This document shows positions 34,850 through 47,347 of a stretch of DNA of 64,000 nucleotides, piece by piece. A program made the translations under genes and the position numbers. The stretch covers positions 74,694,895-74,758,894 of the forward strand of contig OY294044.1 of NCBI GenBank assembly GCA_958510825.1, given 5' to 3'. The notes beneath the pieces are model-generated. The model searched no databases and had not been told where the DNA came from. It saw nothing but the letters and a program-made list of their open reading frames with translations. Within the stretch, counting starts at the first letter, position 1. Each line of letters begins with the position of its first letter. This DNA comes from Brachypterus glaber (taxonomy: Eukaryota > Arthropoda > Insecta > Coleoptera > Kateretidae).

Positions 34850-35220
34850 AAGCTTTTTTCTTTAAGCGTACTAAAATGTTCATATTTTATAACTAAACAC
34901 ACTAGTAAGAAGTGATCTATTTTTTTACAGTAAACAAATGAGTTCATTGTTGTACGTCGTAAAAAAAAGTCAGTTAGGAAAACCACCACTGGCGGCAGCA
35001 CTCTTTGACTTTGATAGCCATACTTCAAACTTGTTTGTTTATTATGTAAACAGATGGTTGACTCGAGATTCTGTGCAAAAACCTTGTGTGAAATTGATTA
35101 AAAATGACTGAAGAAGAATATATGGTTTATACACCTACAAATCTCTCCGAAATCTCAAATGCTACATTAGACAAGTTACCATCGAAAGCGCAAACAGTGA
35201 AAAAAGTTGGACCTGCAGGC
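34850..35220 (+). repeat. Duplicated segment with small reading frame, copy 1
   Basis: Matches 36860-37230 at roughly 90% by eye. The shared part includes AATGTTCATATTTTATAACT, a GGCAGCACTCTTTGACTTTG stretch and the start of a frame at 35104 reading MTEEEYMVYTPTNLSEI then LDKLPSKAQ. Copy 2 reads similarly and goes on KVYDLAYKRKLK. The LP.KS..VY.LAY pattern recalls the N-terminal part of tyrosine-recombinase (Crypton-like) proteins, but the match is too short to rely on. The copies diverge downstream. Either could be a 5' promoter/exon fragment of a mobile gene. Confidence 0.4.
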
Positions 35221-35289
35221 CAGATTTTATATATTGTGGCAGTTAACGTGGTTAATTATTCCGTTATACCAACACCAAGATATGTTTAG

Positions 35290-36859
35290 AAGTTTAGAAT
35301 AAGACTCTTAAACAAAAATTGCATTTTTATTAAACGTAAAGTTATATTGTAATACGTCAAAGCTTCGTCAACTGTTCCCTTCTTTAAAGAATAATGATTT
35401 TACAGGGTTAACCTGTAGAGTCATAGCTAATCGAACTGACGTCAACATAGTGATGACTTCAGTCAGAACAGCACTGAATTTACTTAAAGCCTTTTACATA
35501 GTGACGCCTTCGCCATAATTGCGAATAAATGAAAATAAATATAAATTTTTACAAGATTTCCATAGAGGATCTTTCATAGGAATTCCTTTTTAACATTAAT
35601 ATGTTTTAGACAGAGAGGTTAAGGGATCAAACCGTTACGGCTGAAACCGTTACGAAAAAGTGTCCCATGGCAATAGGCCATAGGCCAGAAGCCACAGGCC
35701 ACAGGCCACAAACCGCAGACCACAGGCTACAGGCCACGGGCCACAGGACATAAGCTATAGGCCATAGGCCATATGCTATGGGCCATATGCTATGGGCCAT
35801 AGGCTATAGGCTACAAACAAAGTAATCTGGTTAGCGCTTGCTTCAATCATATATGATATGAATATATATATTTATAAATAATATATATTATAAGTGAACA
35901 CGTGGTAGATAGAAAACCTTGTCTCATAACTGGAAGCTTAAAACATATTAATGTTATCACGGTTGCTTTACTTGTACAGTAGAACGTTTGTTTGTTTCTG
36001 AATTTTTTTTATATTCAGGTGAATTTGCTTCAAAAATATCATTTAGATTAAAAGAAAAAGACAAACAATTTTTTTTATTAATAGCTCACAAGTGAGTTTA
36101 TGCATTATGCGTAAGTAAGGTTTTAATGTTGCCAACCTTTCGGTTATTAGCCAGTAACTTTTCATTTTGGGTTAATGTTTACTTTAGTAATACCATATAT
36201 AAATATATAAAAAAAAAATTGGATGAAGCTGGAATCTAACCCTCAAGCTCGTGGTTGTAAAAGGTTTTTGGAAAATGTTTTAAAAAATGTCTTATTTTTT
36301 CCGTGTCTATTTTTTTATGTATTTGCTTCAAAATCTGTCCAAACAAGAGCCTGTAAAATCACATTTGGAACAAATAGACCTTCTTATGAAAAAAGGCTTG
36401 AAATGGCCTTCTTAATAAGAAAACTGGAGGATATTTAATATTTACGCATCACGTTCTACATGACCGTTTCTCTGTAAATATAAAGGATATGTTTATTCTC
36501 AATGAGAAAATCAGGATAAGAAGACACGATTTAAAATTGAAAAAGCTAAGCTATCGACGCAAACCCCGTCAGTTTTAATGAATGGAATAACTTGTCAGTA
36601 GTTCAGGCAAACAGTTTTAAAAAGTAGTAGATTCCTACCTTTTGTAATTATGATGTTTATATTTACCTGCCTTTTATTTCTTACTGTGTTTCTTTAAGCT
36701 TTTTTTTTACTCTATATTTTTTTATTTTATAAATCTGGGCATAATAGGATTTTTCCTCTGCCCTAAGCATTGATTTAATAATAATAAATAATAATAATAA
36801 TTTAAAAATATTTTTTTTATTTTTTTTACTTTTAAGGGAATTTCGATTAATACGCATAG
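35290..36859. other. Spacer with a heptamer minisatellite
   Basis: No gene recognised. It includes the GGCCATA array at 35667-35816. A 71-codon frame at 36223-36438 has no known domain. Confidence 0.45.
35667..35816. repeat. (GGCCAYA)n heptamer minisatellite
   Basis: About twenty imperfect units alternating AGGCCATAGGCC, AGGCCACAGGCC and ATGCTATGGGCC over ~150 bp. Confidence 0.85.
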
Positions 36860-37255
36860 ATGGCAAAAAAAGCTTTTCTTCAAGCGTATTAAAATGTTCA
36901 TATTTTATAACTGAACACACTAGTTAGAAGTGATCTATTTTTTTACAGTAAAAAAATGAGTTCATTTTTGTACGCCGTAAAAAAAAGTTAGTTAGCAAAA
37001 CCACCACTGGCGACAGCACTCTTTGACTTTGATGACAGCCATACTTCAAACTTGTTTGTTTATTATGTAAACAGGTGGTTGACTCGAGATTCTGTGCAAA
37101 AACCTTGTGTGAAATTGATTAAAAATGATTAAAGAAGAATATATGATTTATACACCTACCAATCTCTCCGAAATTGCAAATGCTACATTAGACAAGTTTC
37201 CATCGAAATCGCAAAAAGTGTACGATTTAGCCTACAAAAGAAAATTAAAATAAGC
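36860..37255 (+). repeat. Duplicated segment with small reading frame, copy 2
   Basis: Direct copy of 34850-35220. The frame beginning near 37124 reads MIKEEYMIYTPTNLSEIAN and ends at a stop after YKRKLK. Confidence 0.4.
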
Positions 37256-37384
37256 TAAGGAAGGTTTAAGTTTATTTCGAAAAGGTTTTATTTGCCTATT
37301 TTAATAAAAAAAAACATACTTTATTACTGAATAAATTAAATTCAAAAATTATTATTTTAAAGAAAATATATAGGATGTTTGAAG

Positions 37385-37535
37385 AAAAAATAGTATGTTT
37401 CACTCAGAGGAAAAGTGCTTTTTTTTACTTATCTGTAGTTTCCGGACTCCGCTTAGAGTCGTCCGTAAATTATACAGACTAGTAAAAAAAGCTTCACTTT
37501 TCCTCTTAGTAAAACAATATATACTATTTTTAGAT
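37385..37535. repeat. AATAGTATATT palindrome family copy
   Basis: AAAATAGTATGTTTCACT at the left and AACAATATATACTATTTTT at the right are inverted. GAGGAAAAGTGCTTTTTTT is answered by AAAAAAGCTTCACTTTTCCTC. The core CCGGACTCCGC..GAGTCGTCCG is CG-rich. Confidence 0.65.
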
Positions 37536-38894
37536 TTTGATGTATTTATTTATCCATTTATTCCAAACACGATCTCCGTCCGGAGTCTACACTCCATACC
37601 GTTAGACAGACCAAAACCAAACTTTAAACAACGTTTTTATGGGATTGTTTAGTATTTTTATTAGTTTATCTCTACTGTTAAAAATAAGTATAGTTTAGTG
37701 ATAAACAAAAATGGAAAAACACGATTTTTTAAAAAATGGTTATAACGATAATGTCCGTTAATAGTAAACGAACATAACAACAATTAATTACTGGTTCTTC
37801 CTGAAAAAAGTTATTATATTATATAAATATTTTACTTTCACGCCTTTCAAACTACTAAACTACTAAAATCGAGAAACCGGAGGTAAAATATATTAGATTT
37901 TGAGATTTCATAAGACGATTAAAACCATTTCTAGGATAACTGAATTTTATTTTTAATCAAAGAATTAAAATAAATAAATAATAGAAATCGATAAACGTAA
38001 AAAAAATGTTTTAAAAGATTTTGGTTTAAAGCGTTATCAATAAAATATTAAAATCAGTTTTCAACGCGTTGCATACCGGGAAAATATTGTGGCGCTTACA
38101 ACAGATTTTTTAAAATGTTTGGATTTTTAACTTTCTTGTGTTTGGGGGATTCTTTTAAATTTCAGTATATTAATAGGCTTTATGTCCTTACAACACTGAT
38201 TTTTTCAAAAAAATTGAAGTCGATCAGATTGTTCTTTGAGTTATCTTGCAGACAAGAAAACGTGACGGAAAGACGGATGGACGGACAGACGAATAAACGG
38301 ATAGACGAACATACATTTTAAAGCTTGTTTAAAATTATTTACAACATTCATTGACACAAAAATTTGTGATTTTGGACAAAAAATTGATTTTTTCGGGATC
38401 CAAAGTAAACCTATTTATACGAGTATTGTTATAATAATTCTCCTATTTTGAGAAGCTTCGAGGAGTATAATAACGGGTAGCTTGTTCGTTTTGGTTTGTC
38501 TGGATTTACTTTTAAGGCCAACGTTTTATTTAACCACGTAAAAAGTTTTTGTGTCAAAATTCAGTCTGGTATTTTTCTACATTTCTCGCAAAAAATAAAT
38601 TCAAAAGTAAAAAGCTTCATTAGAGTTCATAATATGCATACGGTCGACCAACTTTTATTTTCCAAAAAACTTTTAAAGTGACACCAAGTAAAGTTTATAG
38701 GGGATATTACCATAAACTTTCTACTTAAAGTGGAAAAAAAGTATATATTTTGTATGTAAAAAATATAAACAACGGTGCGTTCTGTTTTTATTGCCTTTTT
38801 ATTGCCCCCAAACAAAAGTTGAATACATTTTTTACAGAGGACTGGCTTTGATGTGATACACCACCTAAAGGTGCATTGCGTCTGTCTGTTTCTA
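37536..38894. other. Spacer with a GACGGACAGACG tract
   Basis: No gene. The tract at about 38267-38310 belongs with the other (CTGT)n-like repeat marks in the window. Confidence 0.45.
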
Positions 38895-41800
38895 TAAGCG
38901 ATTTTTTGCGAGTAATCATAGTCAACTTTTCACTATAAAATTGAGTTGTAAAAACATTAGCGGTAAGAACAATGTTTAGTAATTACACAGATCCACAAAA
39001 AATAATTAAGTTTAATGACCATTAACCTGACTATTTTTTTTACGTACCCGGAAATAGTTTCAGTCATATTAGCTGAATTTCGGATGTTATAGTTTTCGAC
39101 CTTCAATAGTTTACGTGCTAGAGAAGTTTAAAGATTTAGAGCTAACTCGCCAGTACTCCTTTCTGCAGTTTTTTGCGAGTAATCATAGTTAATTTTTTAC
39201 TACCTATAAAGTTAAGTTGTAAAAACGTTTGCATTAAAAACAATGTTTTAATTACATCGGCCCACAAAAATACGTGCCTCGCTTCCTTCTTATGTAAAAA
39301 TAGTTTCAGTCATATTTGGCTGAATTTCTGATATGTTATAGTTTTCGACCTTCTGATTTAAAGTTATTCAGGGCACAACTCCCAAAAATCAATAATTTAG
39401 GTTCTAGAGGACTTTGAAAATCTTTTAAACCGCGATGTTCGGTAACCGGTGTTATGAAAGACTAGTTTCGGTCCGATTTGGTGAAATTTTGGCTGTGTCT
39501 TTGGGTAAAGCTCCCAAAATTTAATAATATAGGTGCTAGAGAACTTTAAAGATCTCGAACTAACTCGCCAGTACTCATTTTCGCAGTTTTTTGCGAGTAA
39601 TCATAGTCAACTTTTTACTACCTATAAAGTTCAGTAGTAAAAACATTTGCATTAAAAAAATGTTTTAATTACAGAGGTCCACAAAAATAATTAAGTTTAA
39701 TTACCATTAACCAGACTATTTCTTACGTACCCCACTTCCTTCTTATGTAAAAATAGTTTCAGTCATATTTGGCTGAATTTCGGATATGTTCTAGTTTTTG
39801 ACCTTCTGATCGAAAGTTATTCAGTGAAGAGCTCCCAAAAATCAATAATATAGGTGCTAAATTTGAAAATCTTAAAAACCGCGGTGTTCCGTAACCGCTC
39901 TCATGAAAGAGTCGTTTCGGTCCGATTTGGCTGAATTTTGGCAAAGCGTGTTTGGTCACAACTCCCAAAATTCAATAGTTTACGTTCTAGAGAAGTTTAA
40001 AGATTTAGAGCTAACTCACCAGTACTCCTTTCTGCAGTTTTTTGCGAGTAATCATAGTCAACTTTTTACTACCTATAAAGTTAAGTTGTAAAAACATTTG
40101 CATTAAAAACAATGTTTTAATTACATCGGCGCACAAAAATACGTGCCTCGCTTCCTTCTTATGTAAAAATAGTTTCAGTCATATTTGGCTGAATTTCGGA
40201 TATGTTATAGTTTTCCACCTTCTTATTAAAAGTTATTCAGGGCACAACTCCCAAAATTCAATAATTTAGGTTCTAGAGCACTTTGAAAATCTTAAAAACC
40301 GCGATGTTCGGTAACCGGTGTTATGAAAGACTCGTTTCGGTCCGATTTGGTGAAATTTTGGCTGTGTCTTTGGGTAAAGCTCCCAAAATTCAATAATATA
40401 GGTGCTAGAGAACTTTAAAGATCTCGAACTAACTCGCCAGTACTCATTTTTGCACTTTTTTTCGAGTAATCATAGTCAACTTTTTACTACCTATAAAGTT
40501 GAGTAGTAAAAACATTGGCATTAAAAAAATGTTTTAATTACACGGTCCACAAAAATAATTAAGTTTAATTACCATTAACCAGACTATTTCTTACGTACCC
40601 CACTTCCTTCTTATGTAAAAATAGTTTCAGTCATATTTAGCTGAATTTCGGATATGTTCTAGTTTTTGACCTTCTGATCGAAAGTTATTCAGTGAAGAGC
40701 TCCCAAAAATCAATAATATAGGTGCTAAATTTGAAAATCTTAAAAACCGCGGTGTTTCGTAACCGCTCTCATGAAAGAGTCGTTTTGGTCCGATTTGGCT
40801 GAATTTTGGCAAAGCGTGTTTGGTCACATCCCCAAAATTCAATAGTTTACGTTCTAGAGAAGTTTAAAGATTTAGAGCTAACTCGCCAGTACTCCTTTCT
40901 GCAGTTTTTTGCGAGTAATCATAGTTAATTTTTTACTACCTATAAAGTTAAGTTGTAAAAACATTTGCATTAAAAACAATGTTTTAATTACATCGGCGCA
41001 CAAAAATACGTGCCTCGCTTCCTTCTTATGTAAAAATAGTTTCAGTCATATTTGGCTGAATTTCGGATATGTTATAGTTTTCGACCTTCTTATTAAAAGT
41101 TATTCAGGGTACAACTCCCAAAAATCAATAATTTAGGTTCTAGAGTACTTTGAAAATCTTTTAAACCGCGATGTTCGGTAACCGGTGTTATGAAAGACTC
41201 GTTTCGGTCCGATTTGGTGAAATTTTGGCTGTGTCTTTGGGTAAAGCTCCCAAAATTTAATAATATAGGTGCTAGAGAACTTTAAAGATCTCGAACTAAC
41301 TCGCCAGTACTCATTTTTGCAGTTTTTTGCGAGTAATCATAGTCAACTTTTTACCACCTATAAAGTTCAGTAGTAAAAACATTTGCATTAAAAAAATGTT
41401 TTAATTACAGAGGTCCACAAAAATAATTAAGTTTAATTACCATTAACCAGACTATTTCTTACGTACCCCACTTCCTTCTTATGTAAAAATAGTTTCAGTC
41501 ATATTTGGCTGAATTTCGGATATGTTCTAGTTTTTGACCTTCTGATCGAAAGTTATTCAGTGAAGAGCTCCCAAAAATCAATAATATAGGTGCTAAATTT
41601 GAAAATCTTAAAAACCGCGGTGTTCCGTAACCGCTCTCATGAAAGAGTCGTTTCGGTCCGATTTGGCTGAATTTTGGCAAAGCGTGTTTGGTCACAACTC
41701 CCAAAATTCAATAGTTTACGTGCTAGAGAAGTTTAAAGATATAGAGCTAACTCGCCAGTACTCCTTTCTGCAGTTTTTTGCGAGTAATCATAGTCAACTT

Positions 41801-42650
41801 TTTACTACCTATAAAGTTAAGTTGTAAAAACATTTGCATTAAAAACAATGTTTTAATTACATCGGCCCACAAAAATACGTGCCTCGCTTCCTTCTTATGT
41901 AAAAATAGTTTCAGTCATATTTGGCTGAATTTCGGATATGTTATAGTTTTCGACCTTCTTATTAAAAGTTATTCAGGGCACAACTCCCAAAATTCAATAA
42001 TTTAGGTTATAGAGCACTTTGAAAATCTTAAAAACAGCGATGTTCGGTAACCGGTCTTATGAAAGACTCGTTTCGGTCCGATTCGGTGAAATTTTGGCAG
42101 AGTGTCTTCGGGCAAAACTCCCAAAATTCAATAATATAGGTGCTAGAGAACTTTAAAGATCTCGAGGTGACTCGCCAGTACTCATTTTTGCAGTTTTTTG
42201 CGAGTAATCATAGTCAACTTTTTACTACCTATAAAGTTCAGTAGTAAAAACATTTGCATTAAAAAAATGTTTTAATTACAGAGGTCCACAAAAATAACTA
42301 AGTTTAATTACCATTAACCAGACTATTTCTTACGTACCCCACTTCCTTCTTATGTAAAAATAGTTTCAGTCATATTTAGCTGAATTTCGGATATGTTATT
42401 GTTTTCGACCTTCTGATCCAAAGTTATTCAGGGCCCAGCTCCCAAAAATCAATAATATAGGTGCTAGAGCACTCAGAAAATCGTTGTGTTCGGTAACCGG
42501 TGTTATGAAAGAGTGGTTTCGGTTCGATTTGGCTGAATTTTGACAAAGGGTCTTTGGTCACAACTCCCGTAATTCAATACTTTACGTGCTAGAGAACTTT
42601 AAAGATTTTGAGCTAACTCGCCAGTATTCCTTTCTGCAGTTTTCTGAAAA
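38895..42650. repeat. Satellite with ~868 bp higher-order unit (419 + 448 bp monomers)
   Basis: The landmark GCAGTTTTTTGCGAGTAATC (with small variants) recurs at about 39171, 39586, 40034, 40453, 40901, 41321, 41769 and 42188. Spacings alternate near 419 and 448, so two monomer types form a ~868 bp dimer. Like monomers are more alike than neighbours: AACAATG versus AAAAAATG after GCATTAAA, and ACATCGGC versus AGAGGTCC. The first monomer (38899) and the last (to 42650) are diverged or truncated. Repeating reading frames (for example 40042, 40909, 41778) are by-products. Confidence 0.9.
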
Positions 42651-42929
42651 AGTGATGGAATGTAAAATTATCAGCACACAAAAATACCTACAAAAAGTAT
42701 ATTCTGGTCAAGAGTAATTGACATTTTTTATTTTTCGTGCGCCTGTGTTATTTATTAATTATAATATAAATTATAATTATTAATTACAATTATATATTAC
42801 ATCACATAACATGTTTGTTTAACCTCGTACTATTATACTTAACTAAGCATCCCCTAAGTCCAGGATTTGTGTGGGCTAGTGGTAGGAGCAGCACCGCACA
42901 GTGGTCCCAGAATAAAAAAAGAAGTGATA

Positions 42930-43755
42930 AAAGTTAACTTTTTTGCATAGGGCCATTTTTTGCACTGCTGATTACAAAAAAAATAGTAAAAATATTAATA
43001 AAAAATTTTTTCGACAAGCTTCTTTTTGTAATATTAATACGGACCATACCCAAAAACTTAAAATTCAAAATGGCAATATAAATATGGCCGATTTATTTTT
43101 AAAATTTTGCCAAAATTTAAATATTATTATTAAATATTACCTACTACGAAAATAAGGCACAAAACTAACAAAACTTAAGAGATTCAACCCAATCTGTTAT
43201 GAGTTATTTTCTTTATATATACTTTTAATTACTGTAAAACTTTCATGATTTTCTACTGGCCCGTTTTTTTTTTTAATTTTGAAAAAAAAAATATTAATTA
43301 AAAAATGGGAAAAATATAAATAATTTTTCTATTTTATTCATATATTAATCAAAAATATCCTAAAGTTATTACAGATTTACGAAGAAAAACTATTTAGACC
43401 AATACATAATTTATTTTGAATATTTAAGAAAGAAAAATCATATAAGAAAACATCCAAATTAGTCCCAGAAAAAAAAAGTGACACAAGTCAGTTTTTTTGC
43501 ATAGGGCTATTTTGCAACGCTGATTACGAAAGAAATAATGAAAAATCCGAAAAAAAAAAATGTTGGCGTCATTAGTTTCAAATTTTTTCCAAAAGTCCGA
43601 TTTAGCTGAAACTCGGTATAAAGCCTTCCTTTGACAATCTAAATGCGGACCAATACTCAAAAACTTAAAATTCAATATGGCGAAATAAATATGGCAGATT
43701 TATTCTTTAAATTTTGCCAAAATTTAAATATGATTATTAAATATTACCTACTAGA
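42930..43755. repeat. Diverged direct repeat, two units ~540 bp apart
   Basis: 42940-43147 and 43480-43755 share TTTTTTGCATAGGGC, CTGATTAC, AAAAACTTAAAATTCAA, the AATATGGC..ATTTATT stretch and AAATATTACCTACTA. The second unit has about 70 extra bases. Confidence 0.65.
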
Positions 43756-43850
43756 TTTTTTTTCGAAATTTGGTATTTTTTTGAAACTTCCGAATCGATT
43801 TATTGGTTAAGGAGACCTTGTCATCATACTTACCAAAAAAAATTGCGTAG

Positions 43851-44350
43851 GGGAAAATACCCATGAATGGGACATATTACTGAATGGGACAGTGCCTGTT
43901 TCTGAACTATGCTTAGTAATTTTTGATTTTTGTTACCATGCTTAGATGGCCCTATATGTGCAGTTAAAAAATAATAAAAAATGACAAAGTTTAGGCAGCT
44001 GGGTTTTTAACAAATTTAATAAGTCAAAAATAAATATTTTAACAGCTATATTTTTTGTTACGAAATGACACTATAAGTTTATTAGTAATAGCTATTTTCA
44101 TGATTTGTTATCTTTAATAGCAATTTTTATTCTTGTCCCATTCAATAATACCGTGTTCTTGAATGGGACAATTTAAGTTTTTTTTAATGCTTGTAGTTTT
44201 GGTAAAAATTAATATTATTCAGGTTTATTACTTGAACTGTGTTGTTTTGTTTCCAAATATGATAACTAAAATAAAATTAAGTATAAAACATTAAAAATAA
44301 AATTTTGGCAGCCGTTTAAAAAAAAGTATCCCATTCATAGGTATCTCCTT
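43851..44350. mobile_element. ~500 bp MITE with GAATGGGACA motifs
   Basis: GGGAAAATACCCATGAATGG at the left is mirrored by CCATTCATAGGTATCTCC at the right. GAATGGGACA recurs inside in both orientations (43864, 43883, about 44140, 44162). No coding. Confidence 0.65.
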
Positions 44351-45354
44351 CCTACCTACCTACCTGATTGTTCCGGTTAATTCATTTTAACCGATATATC
44401 AACTACTGTGTTTATATAATGAAATATAAACATTTAAAAGTGATTGAAAAAAAAATGATTTTAAACCTGGTAAACTACACGTTAAATATTTGATTTAACA
44501 AGATATTGAAAAGCCCTTTGAACCGACATTTCCCCGTAGCATTTCCGGTAAAATCTCTGGAAAATTTCCACCCGCTGGATCTGATTAAAATGTTTTTTAA
44601 CGCTTGGAGCATCCTCAGAAATTCTTGTCTTTGATAGAAATCTACGGAGTGCCTTCGCTTCAATAGGTCTTTAGTAATGCCTTTTCTGCTCCTTTTTTTT
44701 CTTCAAATATTAAAGTTAACACATGTGGTGTCAAAATGAATACGGATACTTCATATGTTCGAACAAATTACCTCGGTATAAAAGGTATTGTATTTATGCT
44801 CGTTGAGTAAAAAATCCTTTGCTCGACGTTTTAGCTTCAAATACTGTAATATTAAAAAATATTGATGTCAAAAAAAATTCTATGAGAAATAGTATAGGAA
44901 AGACGCCTAATTTCAGATGGTTTTCTAATTTCGTATAGTAGTGTATCTAAGATACTATCTGCAGAGGTAACCGGAAACCTACTTTTATGGTAAGCCAAAA
45001 GTCAAACTAAATCCGTCCTGTAATATAAACCAAATTTTATTATCTTAACTATAACATATGGCTTGAAGAGTGTTGTTTAAATGACGTCATAGTTAGTTTG
45101 TAAAGTAAAAGTAAAATCTTTTTCGAGGTTAAAAAGTTGATTAAGTTGTTTCATTTTATTATTATTCTAAGAAAGTAAGAAACTTATTGTTCTAAACAGG
45201 AAGTTTGCTTTTGCTAATGTTTATTTTATATTTGGTACTCTTAGATTTTGCGTCATTGAGGCGTTTACATAAAAAGAATATACATTTTCATTAGACTAAT
45301 TAATTGGTTATTAATTGGTAATTTTTACAACTGTTAAATTTGAAAACAGTGGTA
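44351..45354. other. Spacer without recognised genes
   Basis: AT-rich. A 62-codon minus frame at 44475-44663 shows no domain. Confidence 0.5.
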
Positions 45355-45511
45355 TAAGTTCTAGCGCCGTAGGTGAAAATATTGACAAATTTCAAGTTTA
45401 GGTTTTATAAACTCCAATAAAAAAGAACGTAAGGACAGAAATTTTTAATTTTAAACAAAATTATAAAAATATTAATTTATTATTCCATCAATCTATTTTC
45501 TAATCATCGTA

Positions 45512-45578
45512 CAGAGTGATATTGGTAGACTGACAGTTTCGGGCTGCTGGCCCTCTTCAGTACCAAGAGTCAACTCTG
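45512..45578 (-). ncRNA. Type I hammerhead ribozyme, unit 1
   Basis: Read on the minus strand: stem I TTGGTA/TACCAA extended by CAGAG/CTCTG across an internal loop. Then the core CTGAAGA (CUGANGA), stem II GGGC/GCCC with loop CAGCA, GAAA, and stem III ACT/AGT closed by a three-base loop. The cleavage base C17 directly precedes TACCAA. All core nucleotides of the hammerhead are present. The asymmetric internal loop in stem I is where the loop-loop contact of natural hammerheads forms. Confidence 0.9.
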
Positions 45579-45865
45579 CACGCTGATTAAGAAAACGTTT
45601 TTAGACTTTACTCGCAAAAGGAATATAGCCATTAGATTGATGTAGACTTGTGCGCCATCTATTTCTAGATGTAGACAACTACTCATACCTCTCCTAATCT
45701 GGAGACTTTGAATGGTAGCAAGTTGAAGACTTGTGTGTCTCAAGCACATAGTACCACTAACGGGTGGTTAGACGTAAAATTAGTAAGGACAGAAATTTTT
45801 AATTTTAAACAAAATTATAAAAATATTAATTTATTATTCCATCAATCTATTTTCTAATCATCGTA

Positions 45866-45932
45866 CAGAGTGATATTGGTAGACTGTCAGTTTCGGGCTG
45901 CTGGCCCTCTTCAGTACCAAGAGTCAACTCTG
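45866..45932 (-). ncRNA. Hammerhead ribozyme, unit 2
   Basis: Same fold. One substitution (GACTGTCAG on the plus strand) lies in the stem III loop and does not touch the core. Confidence 0.9.
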
Positions 45933-46219
45933 CACGCTGATTAAGAAAACGTTTTTAGACTTTACTCGCAAAAGGAATATAGCCATTAGATTGATGTAGA
46001 CTTGTGCGCCATCTATTTCTAGATGTAGACAACTACTCATACCTCTCCTAATCTGGAGACTTTGAATGGTAGCAAGTTGAAGACTTGTGTGTCTCAAGCA
46101 CATAGTACCACTAACGGGTGGTTAGACGTAAAATTAGTAAGGACAGAAATTTTTAATTTTAAACAAAATTATAAAAATATTAATTTATTATTCCATCAAT
46201 CTATTTTCTAATCATCGTA

Positions 46220-46286
46220 CAGAGTGATATTGGTAGACTGACAGTTTCGGGCTGCTGGCCCTCTTCAGTACCAAGAGTCAACTCTG
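46220..46286 (-). ncRNA. Hammerhead ribozyme, unit 3
   Basis: Ribozyme identical to unit 1. The only difference nearby is CTGTTTAAG for CTGATTAAG, outside the ribozyme. Confidence 0.9.
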
Positions 46287-46573
46287 CACGCTGTTTAAGA
46301 AAACGTTTTTAGACTTTACTCGCAAAAGGAATATAGCCATTAGATTGATGTAGACTTGTGCGCCATCTATTTCTAGATGTAGACAACTACTCATACCTCT
46401 CCTAATCTGGAGACTTTGAATGGTAGCAAGTTGAAGACTTGTGTGTCTCAAGCACATAGTACCACTAACGGGTGGTTAGACGTAAAATTAGTAAGGACAG
46501 AAATTTTTAATTTTAAACAAAATTATAAAAATATTAATTTATTATTCCATCAATCTATTTTCTAATCATCGTA

Positions 46574-46640
46574 CAGAGTGATATTGGTAGACTGACAGTT
46601 TCGGGCTGCTGGCCCTCTTCAGTACCAAAAGTCAACTCTG
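46574..46640 (-). ncRNA. Hammerhead ribozyme, unit 4
   Basis: One change (ACCAAAAGTC for ACCAAGAGTC on the plus strand) falls in the stem I internal loop. Confidence 0.88.
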
Positions 46641-46926
46641 CACGCTGATTAAGAAAACGTTTTTAGACTTTACTCGCAAAAGGAATATAGCATTAGATTG
46701 ATGTAGACTTGTGCGCCATCTATTTCTAGATGTAGACAACTACTCATACCTCTCCTAATCTGGAGACTTTGAATGGTAGCAAGTTGAAGACTTGTGTGTC
46801 TCAAGCACATAGTACCACTAACGGGTGGTTAGACGTAAAATTAGTAAGGACACAAATTTTTAATTTTAAACAAAATTATAAAAATATTAATTTATTATTC
46901 CATCAATCTATTTTCTAATCATCGTA

Positions 46927-46993
46927 CAGAGTGATATTGGTAGACTGACAGTTTCGGGCTGCTGGCCCTCTTCAGTACCAAGAGTCAACTCTG
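46927..46993 (-). ncRNA. Hammerhead ribozyme, unit 5
   Basis: Identical to unit 1 across the fold. Confidence 0.9.
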
Positions 46994-47280
46994 CACGCTG
47001 ATTAAGAAAACGTTTTTAGACTTTACTCGCAAAAGGAATATAGCCATTAGATTGATGTAGACTTGTGCGCCATCTATTTCTAGATGTAGACAACTACTCA
47101 TACCTCTCCTAATCTGGAGACTTTGAATGGTAGCAAGTTGAAGACTTGTGTGTCTCAAGCACATAGTACCACTAACGGGTGGTTAGACGTAAAATTAGTA
47201 AGGACAGAAATTTTTAATTTTAAACAAAATTATAAAAATATTAATTTATTATTCCATCAATCTATTTTCTAATCATCGTA

Positions 47281-47347
47281 CAGAGTGATATTGGTAGACT
47301 GACAGTTTCGGGCTGCTGGCCCTCTTCAGTACCAAGAGTGAACTCTG
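47281..47347 (-). ncRNA. Hammerhead ribozyme, unit 6
   Basis: One change (AGAGTGAACTCTG for AGAGTCAACTCTG) in the stem I internal loop. Core intact. Confidence 0.88.

Noticed and set aside
39759..42005. Repeated reading frames in the satellite (69-75 codons)
   Set aside because: They recur because the DNA is tandemly repeated. They lie on both strands and overlap, and show no domain.
38895..42650. A hammerhead-like GAAAC..GTC string (minus strand, CCGAAACGAGTC) in the 868 bp satellite
   Set aside because: No CTGANGA core lies upstream at the right spacing and stem I does not pair, so it is not a hammerhead.
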